Positions 32,701-43,587 of a stretch of DNA of 64,000 bases are shown here, in pieces. Under the pieces are notes generated by a model. The model saw only the letters and a list, made by a program, of their open reading frames with translations. It made no database searches and was not told where the DNA came from. The first letter of the stretch is position 1. Each line of letters starts with the position of its first letter. This DNA is from Protonemura montana. Lineage: Eukaryota > Arthropoda > Insecta > Plecoptera > Nemouridae. The stretch spans positions 3,759,701 to 3,823,700 of the forward strand of contig OX387603.1 of NCBI GenBank assembly GCA_947568835.1. Direction: 5' to 3'. The translations under genes were made by a program, and so were the position numbers.

Positions 32701-35700
32701 AGAAGGTTAGTCGATATAACTCCACCCAAGCAACCAAATCTCTGGCTGCACTTTCTCTAGATGCACTTTCTCTAGATGTGTAAATTTACTCGTTGACTAA
32801 TTCCATAAAGTAGCAGTGAGGTAGCGATGGTTTTTGATCATCTGAACGGACACATAATCTAAAAACAGAGCACTCAACGTCCGGCTTCGTCAGTCAGCCA
32901 AGATTATCTGCTATGCATGTTAAAATGATGCTCTGTGATTGGCTGACGAAAGCACAACGTACCAGGAGTTGGAATCTACCAACATTGTTAAATGCTATGC
33001 TTCTTTTGTCAATTGTGTGCAGTCCCAAATGATAATCAAGTTTTAAGATCCTTAGGCGCTTTGCTTATGTTTGTGCCTATTGCTAAGTCACCTGGTAGGA
33101 GACCTTCACATGAACTAGCCAATGTGGCCAGTACACGAGCTCGATTCTTTTCCCTCGAAATTGATTCCCAGCGATCGCTAGCCACGACCTGAATACTTAA
33201 GAAGAGGTTCGCATTCCAATCTGTTAACTGACATCTTCTCTGCAGGGAGATGAGTGTCCGTACTCGCACGATGCGTTGCCCCCTCGCAAGATGGAACTGT
33301 GCAAGTTCTACCTGATGGACTGCTGTGCCAAGAAGGACAAGTGTCTGTACATGCACCACGACTTCCCATGCAAGTACCACCACACCGGGCTCAAGTGCTT
33401 TGCTGGAGATCGCTGCAAGTTCAACCACGGGGTGCTCACGGAGGTGCTCAAGTCCATCCTGCTCAGGGTGAGTCCTGTCGCTTAATGGCGGAAGATACAG
33501 GGAGGTAGGGTTTTATTCTGTGAAATCTGATTTAAATTGCAAACGCCTGCAATGCGCAAAGTATATTTATTGTTAGGAACACTAATAATCTCTCAGAAGT
33601 TGGTGTTCAATTGTTAATCTGTTCTAGGAGATCTGTCATTCTCTTCAAACGCACTAAAATCCTCTCAAAAATGACATGTCCACGTACCTCAATAGGTTAG
33701 AGCAACAGATCGAGGTTCGAGTACTCGTTTGGGCACCAATTTTTGTTGGGGTATAAGTGTTCGTAATAATAAAATACCTTGCGCATTGCAACCGTTTGCA
33801 ATTTAAATCAGAACCCACAGAATGTGTGTCGGTGTTTGACCCTCCCTCTCCCGACAGCACCTCGAGACGGCTCCCAAGGAGATCCTGGGCGACTTCCCAA
33901 GATTGACCCGTGAAGGAGCGGCGCAGATGGTGCAGGATAAGAAGGCGCGTGAGACTGCCGTTGCCGCAGGCAACTCGGTCAACCCTGCACCTGCCACTAA
34001 GCCCATCCCCTCGCTGTTTGACATCGAGGTACCGATGCCAGCGTCCATGATGGACGGAAGTCCACGCCGGGACACGCCCATGCCCTCCGAGGAAGAGGGT
34101 GAGCACCAACCTAACTAGCAGACCTACGCTTATTTATTTATAATTTTAAGATGAATTGCTTTTCTATAGTCCGTGTGGCTCTAGTCTAATGGCGTCGGGG
34201 AATGAGTGCATGATGATGAACATAACGTAGTCGTAACCTAACCTAACTTTGGAGGGGAAACCCAATGACTGCAAAAATCCTGTCGAAGAGCATTATGGAG
34301 ACCACCGACTTAACGTTCCTTCCAAAGGACAGCACATCGCAAATAACAGGATTCCTCCACAAATCCATGCTGTCGAGAGGTTGATAAGCAAAGCTAGTGA
34401 AGTTGTTTTACTAACTTTCATCCCTCCAAACTTTCTCCCAAACAGAACTGGTCATGTGTATGATGGTCACCACTTCAGTACCTGACCCAGTGCAGTGTAG
34501 CTTAACGCATGAGATCTCACACATGCGTTGCTTTCAGCCGAGGCCGAGGTTCCGGGAGCTCCGATCGAGTCTCGGTCACCGTCGAAGCGTCACAAGAACC
34601 GCTGGGATGGCGGCGACGAGGTAGCAAACGCTGGTGACTCGATTGCCGGCAAGTTGTCACTGCGACAGGTTCACGAGGAAAAGAAGCTGCGTTGGGACGA
34701 GGAGATCAGGAAGCAGCTGGAAGAGACTAACAAGGCACAGCAAGGGGACAAGACTGAGGAGGGAGGTACGTACAAATTTAGACATTCAATTACTTGTTGC
34801 TAATGGCTGTCAAAGACACACGGTTACATTCTGGGTAGGCCTTTAGGAGTGATTCCAACTTCAACGAACGTTTGTTAACAACTTGGGATGGTCAGAAGCA
34901 TTAATCTAGTGTCATGTGCTTAGCGTAATAAGACCAAATAGCTGCAACTATACACTGCCCAGGTACAGTTGGCAATTGAATCCACTCTGCTGAATCACAT
35001 TGAAGTGTTCATTTGTGTATCTATCCCTTTTAATAGCTTTAAAATTGACAACAGATCAGAAATTAAAATTACGATTATAATGTTTAAGCTCATGTCTACT
35101 TTAACTAACCTTAGCACTAGTTTTTTTCACCCTTGAAGTGAGTTGCTTGTAAGCAAATTGATTTCTTGTTTTAGCAGGAGACGCAAAGAAGAAGCGGCGG
35201 GCGGAGAAAGAACGCGAGAAGTTGCGAAGAAGAGAGGAGAAGAAGCAACGCAGAGAGGATAGAGAGAGCCGGAAGGAGGGACGGGAGAGATTGCTGGCCT
35301 CCAGCCTCAGGTATGTTCGAAAATATGTATAAAGGTGTAATATGTAGGTATGTCCGAGGAATACCGAGTAAACTCCGACGGTGCTTGAGCTCGGTCTGAT
35401 GCCATCTTGTTCTCCAGCGGAAACCCGGCGGACGTTGACGGCAACGGAGACGTCTTCACACGGCAAGACTTCAGCCAGCAGCTGGACCAGATGCGACAGC
35501 GGCAGGAGACGGCAGAGTCGACTCAGAAGAGCAGGCTGTTGAAACTGGCTGGGTGAGTTGGTAGCATTGACGTCTGATTTCATCAACGTCAGGATGACTT
35601 GGTCAGAGATAGGTGGACAGGTTTAGTGAATTACTGGCACCGGCTCAGTACAATCATTCATACCTGACGTTTGCACTGACATTAAATTTAATTCTTTTAC

Positions 35701-38700
35701 TCAGTCTTGGGGCGTTCAATATTCATGCTGATCAATGATAATCGAGGATGTTCTCCTGTATCTTCCAATTCTACTTTTGTCATCTTTCATTTAGCTTTGT
35801 CATTTTAGCTTGACTTGGTCCAGGCTCAGTTAAAACATCCGATAGGTTTATACTGATTTTCAGATATTTTTTAAGGTTTGAAAGAAGATTATTGCCTTTA
35901 TTTATTTGCTCGATGTTCTCAAAATATCCTTCACTTGAGAAATATTTAAACTTGAGACGAAGCTTCTGCTGTTATTCGCGGCCGTTTTTTTTTTGTGCCG
36001 AAGACTAATGAGATTGCTGGTCGGTGTTGCAGCTACTCGGGAGAGGAGACTGTCGAGAGGCGGAGTCCAGATCGTGACGACAAAGATCGGCTGATGATGG
36101 ACGTGGACGATCGAGACACCGCGGACCGCAAGCAGTCGGTTGACGAGAGTGCGTTGGTCATCGACGCTCCCGACGAAGACGAGGAGAAGGAAGCAGCCAA
36201 GAAGGAGGACAAAACTGAAGGTCAGTCAGAATATTCCTCGTCTCTGTTTTGTTCCCTTGCTTCCAATGGGAGCTTGTTGCTTGGATCTATGGGAATACCT
36301 TCCGCCCGTATTGACATGGCGGGATTCAGCACACTAACCGAAGCCATCAATGTTCCTATGGTAATTTTGCATCGTAACATGATATGATACTGTTTATGAT
36401 AAAATTATGGCCTTCTAGTGCATCAAAAAGCCCAAGGTTTGATTCCAAGTATGTCTATCCTGCGCAGGCGCTGGCGATAGCGCTGGCGAGATTCCAGCGC
36501 ACCTGCCGCGCAAGCAACAGGAACTGTTCCTGCGCATCCAACAGCAACAGGCCCTGCGTGAAGAGAGCCTGAAGGCGGCGGCGGCGGAAACGGAGGCTGC
36601 TGCAGACAAGGACGACGAAGATTGGTGAGTTACCACTGTCACCCGAACTCGAGGAGAGGGTTTTAATTTCCTATTTAAATGCAGCTGTATCATATTTTAT
36701 ATTTGCAAAGAAGTGAGATTTGCACTGTAAAACCTGAATCAAATTGCAAGTGCCTGCCATGGACAATTTTGTATTATTATGAACACTAACAACCTCTGAA
36801 AGATTGGTGACCAAACCAATTCCAATTCTTGGAGATTGGTGTTGCTCTAACTAATTGAGCTACTTGGAAATGTCATTTTTGAGAGGATTCTAATGTATTT
36901 GATGAGAATGAGTGAAACAGTTCTCCAAGGAGTAGAACGAAGAGGCTGTGAATACTCACCGTCACTCTGATTCCAGTGACGCTATATACCACGTCACAAC
37001 CATTCAATCTCCAGTAACCCTAAATTGATGTCAGATATGATTTATTCTGTGGAAACTTATAAAAATGCAATTTTAATTTCTCCTCTGATTAAAGTTAGAT
37101 ATTAAGTATATTTCGAGAATCGAGTATATTGAACTACTTGGCATTACAAAACACCGTCATTCGCTTGCCAGGTATTCCAGCGACGATGACACCGAGCGAG
37201 CCAGCTTGTCTACCGTGCTTAGAAACCTCTCGACGGAACCAAGCGCCAACAACGAACTGAAGAAGAAGGTCGAGGACCTGACAAAAATCGCAGACGTTAG
37301 CGACGCTGTCAACAAACTGTTGTCGAGCATCGGCATGCGAGGAGAGACGGCCCTAGCGAGCCCACCACCGCCCTCGTGAGTCTATTCTGTCATTTTGTCT
37401 GGCTCTGTGGTAGCACCGCCTAATGGCACACAAATTACTTGAAAAATAAATGTGCACAAAGATCATAAAACTTTTAAGAAAAACTATTTGAACTGGGTTT
37501 TAAATGCTAAGTAAAGGGCTACTAAATTTCCCGACGTTTCGCAACATATACTAGTTACTTCTTCAGAGGTTTGAGCAGTCCAAATTCACAGTTGATCCTG
37601 TGATCAATGTGATCAACTTGAACTCCATCCAAGTTGGACTAAGTGCATAAATCAAGTAGACATGAATCTAAAAACCATCATCATAAAACTTGGTTATCAT
37701 ATGTGACTGCACACAATCAACACAACATGCTTAGCATTTAACAATGTTCGAAGAATTCATCTTGTGTTTTGTGCTTATGTTGACCAATCACAGAGCATTA
37801 TTTAACAAATATGGCGGACGATCTTGGCTGACTGATGAAGTGGGACATTGTTGAGTGCTCTGTTTTTAGATTATGTGTCCGTACAGATGGTCAAAAATCA
37901 TTGCTACCTCACTGCTACTTTAGGGAATTAGTCAATGAGTTAAATTAAACATAGAATTTTGTGGCAATCTTATTGTAAACATAAAATTCAAAATAACCTC
38001 CAATGGACTGTTTTGATAACACAAGTGACAGCTGAGCTAAAGTCTACTATGTCTAGTGCCAGACTAGAAACTTAAAGGTGGCTGGTTGCCGTTAAATTCG
38101 CTGTGTTGCTGTGCTATCTTTTGCTTATTGCTGTGTGAATTGTGGGTAGACATTTATCACGTTGTTCCACGCACTAGGGTTCCGCTAGGCCGGCTGGAGC
38201 TGCCTATGCCGCCGGCTCCGTTACCACGAGACCCACGTAGCGTTGCGGTTGCCGTGACAGCGAGGGATCCTCGGAAACGTCCGAGCTCGGATGCTCAGCG
38301 ATCTCCGTCACTCTACGACACTGCCAAGTGAGTTGCCGTGCACAAAATGTCGGTCGGAGCAAGAAATTGCCGTTGTATTTCAAATGAAAAGATCCCCGAC
38401 TGGTAGAAAGTCGGTCTCAGATTCCGAAAACCAAAAAAAAAGAGCTTTGTTCCTACACAATTTACCACTTGTCTGCAACACACTTGATTGCTTGCTTATC
38501 TACATTGACGCGACTGCCAAGAGACGACTGCAAAAGTTGTTCTGAAGTCGTACTGTAGAATAACAAATGTAGAATAAACGTTGAATAATGTGACGAAGAT
38601 ATGATGACTCAAAGAGAGAATCTTCAATTGCCACCCCCAAATGCATCGACAATTTACATCCAGTGCCCTTTGTCTTTCATTTACTCTATTTTAACCGCAT

Positions 38701-41579
38701 GGCTCAATCTGGAGGCGGTCGGTGATTAAGAACTAATTCACCAACATCACATGAACGTTCCCTAACCGCTGTCATTTCCTCCTCAGACCTCGTTCCGACC
38801 CTCGTTCTCGTACCGGTCGCAGAACGTCGAGTTCTGGGGCGAGCGGTTCTTCGGGTGCCGCGCCTAGCATCTACAGTTCCATCGTATTGCCCGACCTGGA
38901 GCCGCGGGTGCAGGACGTTGACCTGCGGCCCAAGGACATTGACCTGAGACCGAGCCTAAAGGACCTTGACCTTCGAACTCCGCAGACCTTCGGGGACTTG
39001 GACTTGCGGATACGACCGGGTGAGTTTTACACGCTCGGCTCTGGACTTACAATTGCTTTACAAGCTAGCTCCGGATTTGTCCCGCTGATCTCAAGTATTT
39101 ATTTTATTTTTTGTTTATTAATAGCTTTGGTATTACAATAATTACCTGAGGCTGATAGAATTACAATAGTGTTTATAGACTTTGAAACCAAGTCACTGAT
39201 GTTGAGGTATTGCCAACAATGGATCACCTGACTTTGATTTGAGATCAGCTGGTTGAACCCTAGTCTCCCAACCAAGCAAGTTCGTGTGCTCATCGAAGCG
39301 ATGGCTACGTTTTCAGACGGAGTTGCACCAGACCTGCGCCAGATGCTCGGTGGTCTGCCGTTCAAGCCAGTGCCGGCTCACGAGGCCGCAACAGAGATCG
39401 ACGCTGGGATTCACAGCCACCCGCCCATTGCCTACCGGGTGGCTGTCGTCTGCATCCCACCACCAGACTACTCCAAGCTCAGGCTCAGCACTGCAGAACC
39501 TATGGTAAGCATCCCAGCCTTGGCGTATTCGTATGTAATCCCAGGAAGGACATCAGCTCTGGATTGAAATCGCTTCTATTTTTGTGCAACTTGGACTTTA
39601 TGAACGCAATTTAAGTTGCGTTGTAGGTGAGGTTTGTCTTTCTTTTGGAAGTTATGTTTTCTTCAGTATTTTTGGTTCACCGAAGGTTATTTTTTATTTC
39701 ACAATGTTATGTGTTGTCATAAAAACTACCTAGGTATTTTGGTGTTTTTTACACACACAAAAAAAAACACTCAAAATAAGATTTTTCCTATTTTATTAGA
39801 ATTTTTCCTATTTTTCTACAAAAACTTCAGCTACTGGCAAAGCCTTTCCCTGAATGGTTGTCTTTTTTTATTCAAATGAAGTTAAAACCTTGAGAGTCGC
39901 TTTTGTATTGACAAGCATAACATTGGACGTCTGGTCTCCAAGTTGAGTTGAGTTCCAGCCCTGATTTGAACCTGACCACTTCTTTGCCCCACGCAGCCAT
40001 GATACCAACCCAACCGCTTTGCCCCTTGCAGGTCCGCACAGACCCTCGACTACGCCGCCTGTTCAACCTGTCAACATCGAGTCCAACGTCTCCACCACCC
40101 AGCTCGCCACCGCCTCCCTCCGCCCCCCGCGCCGACCCTCGCAGGCTGGCCAATCAGGCACGGGACGAGCCCGAGCCGGGACCTGGGTTCACACGCCCAG
40201 CGTTCCCGAGTCCTCTCGGACCAGGACAGTTTGCGCCGGGACCACTGGGGCCGGTCACTGGCTTGCTGGGACCTGGACCAGGCATGCCCGGGCCAGGAAT
40301 CATGTCCGGGCCAGGAATAATGTCTGGGTTTCAGGTGAGCAAAGCAGGCACATCTCTCGTTTACAACCCGAATTCTGTCGTAAATTGTGTGACCATTGAC
40401 ACAGCAAGAAGCACTAGAACAGCGACAGCAAATTTGGCCACCTTGATTTTAAGAATCTGGCATTGTACAAAGTAGGTTTTGTCTCAGCATTCGCTTGTTT
40501 TTTTTTACATTTTGGTCCATTTGAGGTTACCTTGGAAGTAAGATTTCCGCAAAGATTTTACAAAAAAATGTACTCGTTGACTAATTCCACAAAGAACCAG
40601 TGAGGTAGCAATAGTGTTTGACCATCTGTATGGGCATATATTTCTAAATGCAGAGCACTCAACAACGTCCAGCTTCGTCAGTCAGCCAAGATCATCAACC
40701 ATATTTTTTTTATTTTTTTTATATCACAGAGCACAAGAAGTTGGAATATTCAACATCGTTAAATGCGTATACGCCAAATAGTGGGCTTCGCCAAGGCTCC
40801 TGGTAGCAAGCTACGGAACGCTTTGGGGATCCTTCAATTCTGATTTTTGGGAACTGTGGGATTTTCGATTAGCTGATAGCTGTTCTGTGAGATTGGAAAC
40901 TCGCTGCTTAGATCAACTATTTGCCCCATGACATTTTTCAAAACCGATATCGAAAGATTGCATTTTATTTTGATCCCGATGATGGATTGAATAAATAACT
41001 GGCACTTTTAGCCCCACTTAACGTGCTTTGTGTACGTTACGTGCTGTCCCGTATGATTCCATCAGCTATTTGATGTGATAAATTGTGTACTTACAACTTT
41101 TAAGATGAGAACATTAGATGGGACTGATGGGATTTAGATGGGAGCTACGAGGTTATCAAGCATTTTGTTCTAGTGTCGTTGTTTAAATGTATCTTTATAA
41201 ATAAGTCTGAATCTTCAGTGGTCTAAACTGTCGCTCTCTGGCTGGAAACAAATGTCCCTTCAAAGAATGTCTCTCAACGACTGTCTTTCTGTGCATCCAG
41301 GGCTCGTCTCGGTTCGATGACGGTCCCGACACAGACCTGCGTCACTTCTACAACAACAAGATGCCGAACGAGTGGAACGAGCAGGCGCAGTGGGAAGCGC
41401 AACAGATGCGCATGCAGCAGGAGATGCACCAGATGCACCAGATGCAACAGATGGGACAGCAGCACCAACACCGCGGCGGGGGAAACCGTGGCTGGCGCGA
41501 GAACCGCCACGGCGGACGTAGGAATAACCGCAACGACCGCGGCGGCCACAGAAACCGCTCGTACACGCCGCCCATGTGA
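26787..41579 (+). CDS. su(s): Suppressor of sable/ZC3H4-like CCCH zinc-finger protein, seventeen coding exons
   Basis: Su(s)/ZC3H4 proteins work with WDR82 in the nucleus to end and destabilise unproductive transcripts. Coding exons: 26787-26791 (proposed), 29749-30157, 30965-31109, 32458-32705, 33246-33467, 33858-34098, 34538-34765, 35178-35310, 35418-35552, 36033-36220, 36468-36624, 37172-37375, 38178-38327, 38787-39019, 39317-39504, 40032-40334, 41301-41579. Phases agree throughout; about 1155 aa. Seen: an acidic start (EEEIDLEDGEIEDDEEEI), an RGG/GRGRG tract, three CCCH fingers (C259-H277, C288-H306, C311-H330, spacing C-x7/8-C-x5-C-x3-H, with the family words KMELCKFY and DFPCKYHH), a charged Arg/Glu coiled region, HLPRKQQELFLRIQQQQ, DxDLR repeats (DVDLRPKDIDLRP) and a Gln/Met-rich then Arg/Gly-rich C-terminus ending SYTPPM. 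The finger block fits this family well. The first exon is the least certain part. Confidence 0.85.
26792..29748 (+). other. Large first intron of the su(s)-like gene
   Basis: Bounded by ATGGG/GTAAGA and TTTAATTTCAG/C. No coding exon or recognisable repeat family was seen. The sequence is AT rich with a moderately GC-rich patch near 27170-27310. Short ORFs here have no splice or family support. Confidence 0.4.
32795..33070 (-). mobile_element. Dispersed non-autonomous repeat copy
   Basis: Same family as 24475-24815: TTCCATAAAGTAGCAGTGAG, GACACATAATCTAAAAA, GCTCTGTGATTGGCTGA, AACATTGTTAAATGCT, then AATGATAATCAAGTTTTAAG. Located in the intron between zinc-finger exons 32458-32705 and 33246-33467. 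Confidence 0.7.
33515..33640 (-). mobile_element. tRNA-derived SINE tail fragment
   Basis: AATCTGATTTAAATTGCAAA through GGAACACTAATAATCTCTCA, the minus-oriented tail of the SINE family. It begins about 50 bp after the donor at 33467 and faces the plus-oriented copy at 33655. Confidence 0.65.
33655..33815 (+). mobile_element. tRNA-derived SINE
   Basis: Diverged A-box region (CTCAATAGGTTAGAGCAACA), B-box GAGGTTCGAGTACTCG and a full tail to GCAACCGTTTGCAATTTAAA. It ends about 45 bp before the exon at 33858. Confidence 0.7.
36728..36905 (-). mobile_element. tRNA-derived SINE, diverged
   Basis: Tail words CAAATTGCAAGTGCCTGCCA and GAACACTAACAACCTCTGAA, followed by a degraded tRNA-like head (GTTGCTCTAACTAATTGAGC on the plus strand). 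Intronic in the su(s)-like gene. Confidence 0.65.
37395..37935 (+). mobile_element. Dispersed repeat copy split by a nested insertion
   Basis: Starts with GGTAGCACCGCCTAATGGCA, as the copy at 61880 does, and ends with the TTAGATTATGTGTCCGTAC and ACTGCTACTTTAGGGAATTA words. It is interrupted by the insertion at 37474-37679. Plus orientation; the copies at 24475 and 32795 are minus. Confidence 0.75.
37474..37679. mobile_element. Short retroposon nested in a dispersed repeat
   Basis: A 12-bp perfect duplication ATCATAAAACTT flanks it (37462-37473 and 37680-37691). About 206 bp with a CATC-type tail and a TTTCCCGACGTTTCGCAACA segment. A 12-bp duplication with a simple tail fits target-primed retroposition (SINE or truncated LINE). 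Confidence 0.75.
39095..39200 (-). mobile_element. LINE/retroposon 3'-end-like repeat, empty copy of the transposon target
   Basis: ATAGCTTTGGTATTACAATA and ATTACCTGAGGCTGATAGAA match the sequence right of the 4.1-kb transposon (16138 onward). The preceding TTTATTTT...GTTTAT matches its left flank. This copy is uninterrupted and shows what the target site looked like. Confidence 0.7.
40575..40800 (-). mobile_element. Dispersed repeat copy, diverged
   Basis: Minus-oriented remnant: ACTAATTCCACAAAGAACCA, GTGAGGTAGCAATAG, GAGCACTCAACAACGTCCAG, CATCGTTAAATGCG. The middle is degraded into a T-rich tract. Confidence 0.6.
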
Positions 41580-41990
41580 GGTTCTGCGGAAGGTCCGAGT
41601 GCGGTTATGTCGACTAAAGGTTGTGAATTTCCGGAATCCGGAGTCTTACCTCTGGCGAAGAAGAACGCTGACGAAATCGATGGCTTTATTTTTCTTCGGG
41701 CGTGATTTTTTTTTGACCGCCAGTTGTATTTTGGTTCTCTCTAGTAGTGGTGATTCAGGCTGGATGTTAAAGTTTTAGCTGGTTATCTGGTTGTTTTAAT
41801 CGGTGTCAAGTCAAAGACCTGGCGTGTTATTAGCTAAAAACTTTGTTAGCACCAGCCCTGGTGGAGTGTTATTTTTTCATCTCATCTGTCATCTCTCTAT
41901 GGCAGCTTTTACCTGTGACCTTGTACACCTATGAGGCTTACTCTCGCTTCCATGTACATTTAGTTCATAATCGTCGAGCAATAAATAATT
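41580..41990 (+). terminator. 3' UTR and polyadenylation signal of the su(s)-like gene
   Basis: After the TGA at 41577-41579 no coding exon follows. AATAAA lies at 41980-41985. The UTR is therefore about 400 nt if this signal is used. Confidence 0.55.
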
Positions 41991-43587
41991 ATCATCGTTG
42001 TAGATAGACTAGTGGGAAATATCTCAAGACTTGAATCAATATATGGCCATATTTTTCACTGTTGGCTGAATTTCTTTTCTCATGGTATCTTTTCTCATAG
42101 ATGTATCTCAAGTCTGATTTATAAAATAAGTACCTGATGATTATTTTATTTGCAATGTGGTGACATGAATATTGTACACAAATCCTTTTTTTTTTGTATT
42201 ACTGAGTTTATTATACTTTATGCGGATGTCGAGAGTAATTTATTTTTGAGGCAAGTGGTGCAATTGATACATTAAAATCCTTACAACGGTTTGTCGATGG
42301 AACGTGTGTTACAACCCTACTTTCCCTGCCTCAATATCTTTCTTGTTCGAGTCAACTTTTAATCAAGTCTCTAGTTTTTGTTGCCCCGAGCAACTGTTTG
42401 ACTATGTAGGACCCCTCGGGCGTTGCGTTTTGTTTGGAGAGGTTTGGACTTTTTTTTATTGTTTTATTATTTGATGGTGAGATTATTCAATGAAAACGTA
42501 ACAAACGAATATGCCGATCCAGGGACTCTTGGTTGGTTAGAAATGTGAAAATCACAAGCAATCCCAGGTGGCGCACGGATTCAAAACTGACTGCAAAGTA
42601 GTAATCACCTAAGCACTGGGACTTAATGATCAAACAGGTATTATAAAAATCCCAATTTATTTCCCAAATTGGTAAAATTACGTTGTGCCAGCATCCCGCC
42701 CCAAGATAGGTTCGAAAAAAGTGGCATTTCGTACCTAAAATAAATAAAATTTTAATATACTGGCTTTGCATCAATAGATTAAATCTTCCTTGCTCTCGTG
42801 ATGAGCATCCAAGTTGCTTTTAGCCAGAAAGTTCAAAAGACTACTCGTAAATGTATCGTCGATGACTCTTGCCAAGAACGCCCTCGGAATAGATTCTGGC
42901 AATATTGTTTTTCTGGGTTATCTGCAAATCACCAATAGCTAGAGATATTTTTGCATAAAGTACAGTTTATTACAACAGACCCGACTTAATAAATTACAGT
43001 TCCTAAAAGTAATTCTGGGAAAAGACATCTCGAGTTTGGACATGATTGGCAGACAGAAAAGAGACAAATAACCATGCGTAGAACCATGCGACTAGAAACG
43101 ATATTTCCAACAAATAAAACCGCTCGCTTCATATTTGAGCTTGGTCTGTGAAATTTTACTCATAGTTTACAGATCTTTGATTGGTCTGAGCGGGTTGAGC
43201 TGAGCCAACGAGTACGCTACCTTGTAGGAAAGTTTGTAACTAAAGAGCTGTCACGATGACAGCTGATATAAATTAATAATATTCAAAAGAGTAATTATAT
43301 GTGCAAATTAATGAAACTAAAATTCATTTTTTGAACACAGATTATTTAATTATTGTACCTCAATCACAATTTCAAGATGTGTTCATCAGAGTATTTGCCT
43401 TGAAGTTGGCAGTGCTACGCTACGTCATATGGGCGAAGGAATGCAACATGTCGGCATGCGATGATGTCCTGAATTGAGGAAGTCCTCCGTGGGACTTCTT
43501 TAAGAAGATTCCTGCGAGATTTAACACCTTACGGTCCAGCCAGTTCGACACCAACATCAAGAAAACACCCCCAAACAACAAAACATA
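41991..43587. other. Intergenic region and egalitarian promoter/5' UTR
   Basis: No gene is recognised. Short minus-strand ORFs near 42490-42770 lack splice or family support. The last roughly 150 bases before 43588 (ending AAACAAAACATA before the ATG) probably form the egalitarian 5' UTR, contiguous with its first coding exon. Confidence 0.4.

Noticed and set aside
32451-32729. Minus-strand 92-codon ORF over the RGG exon
   Set aside because: Antisense shadow of the GC-rich su(s)-like exon 32458-32705.
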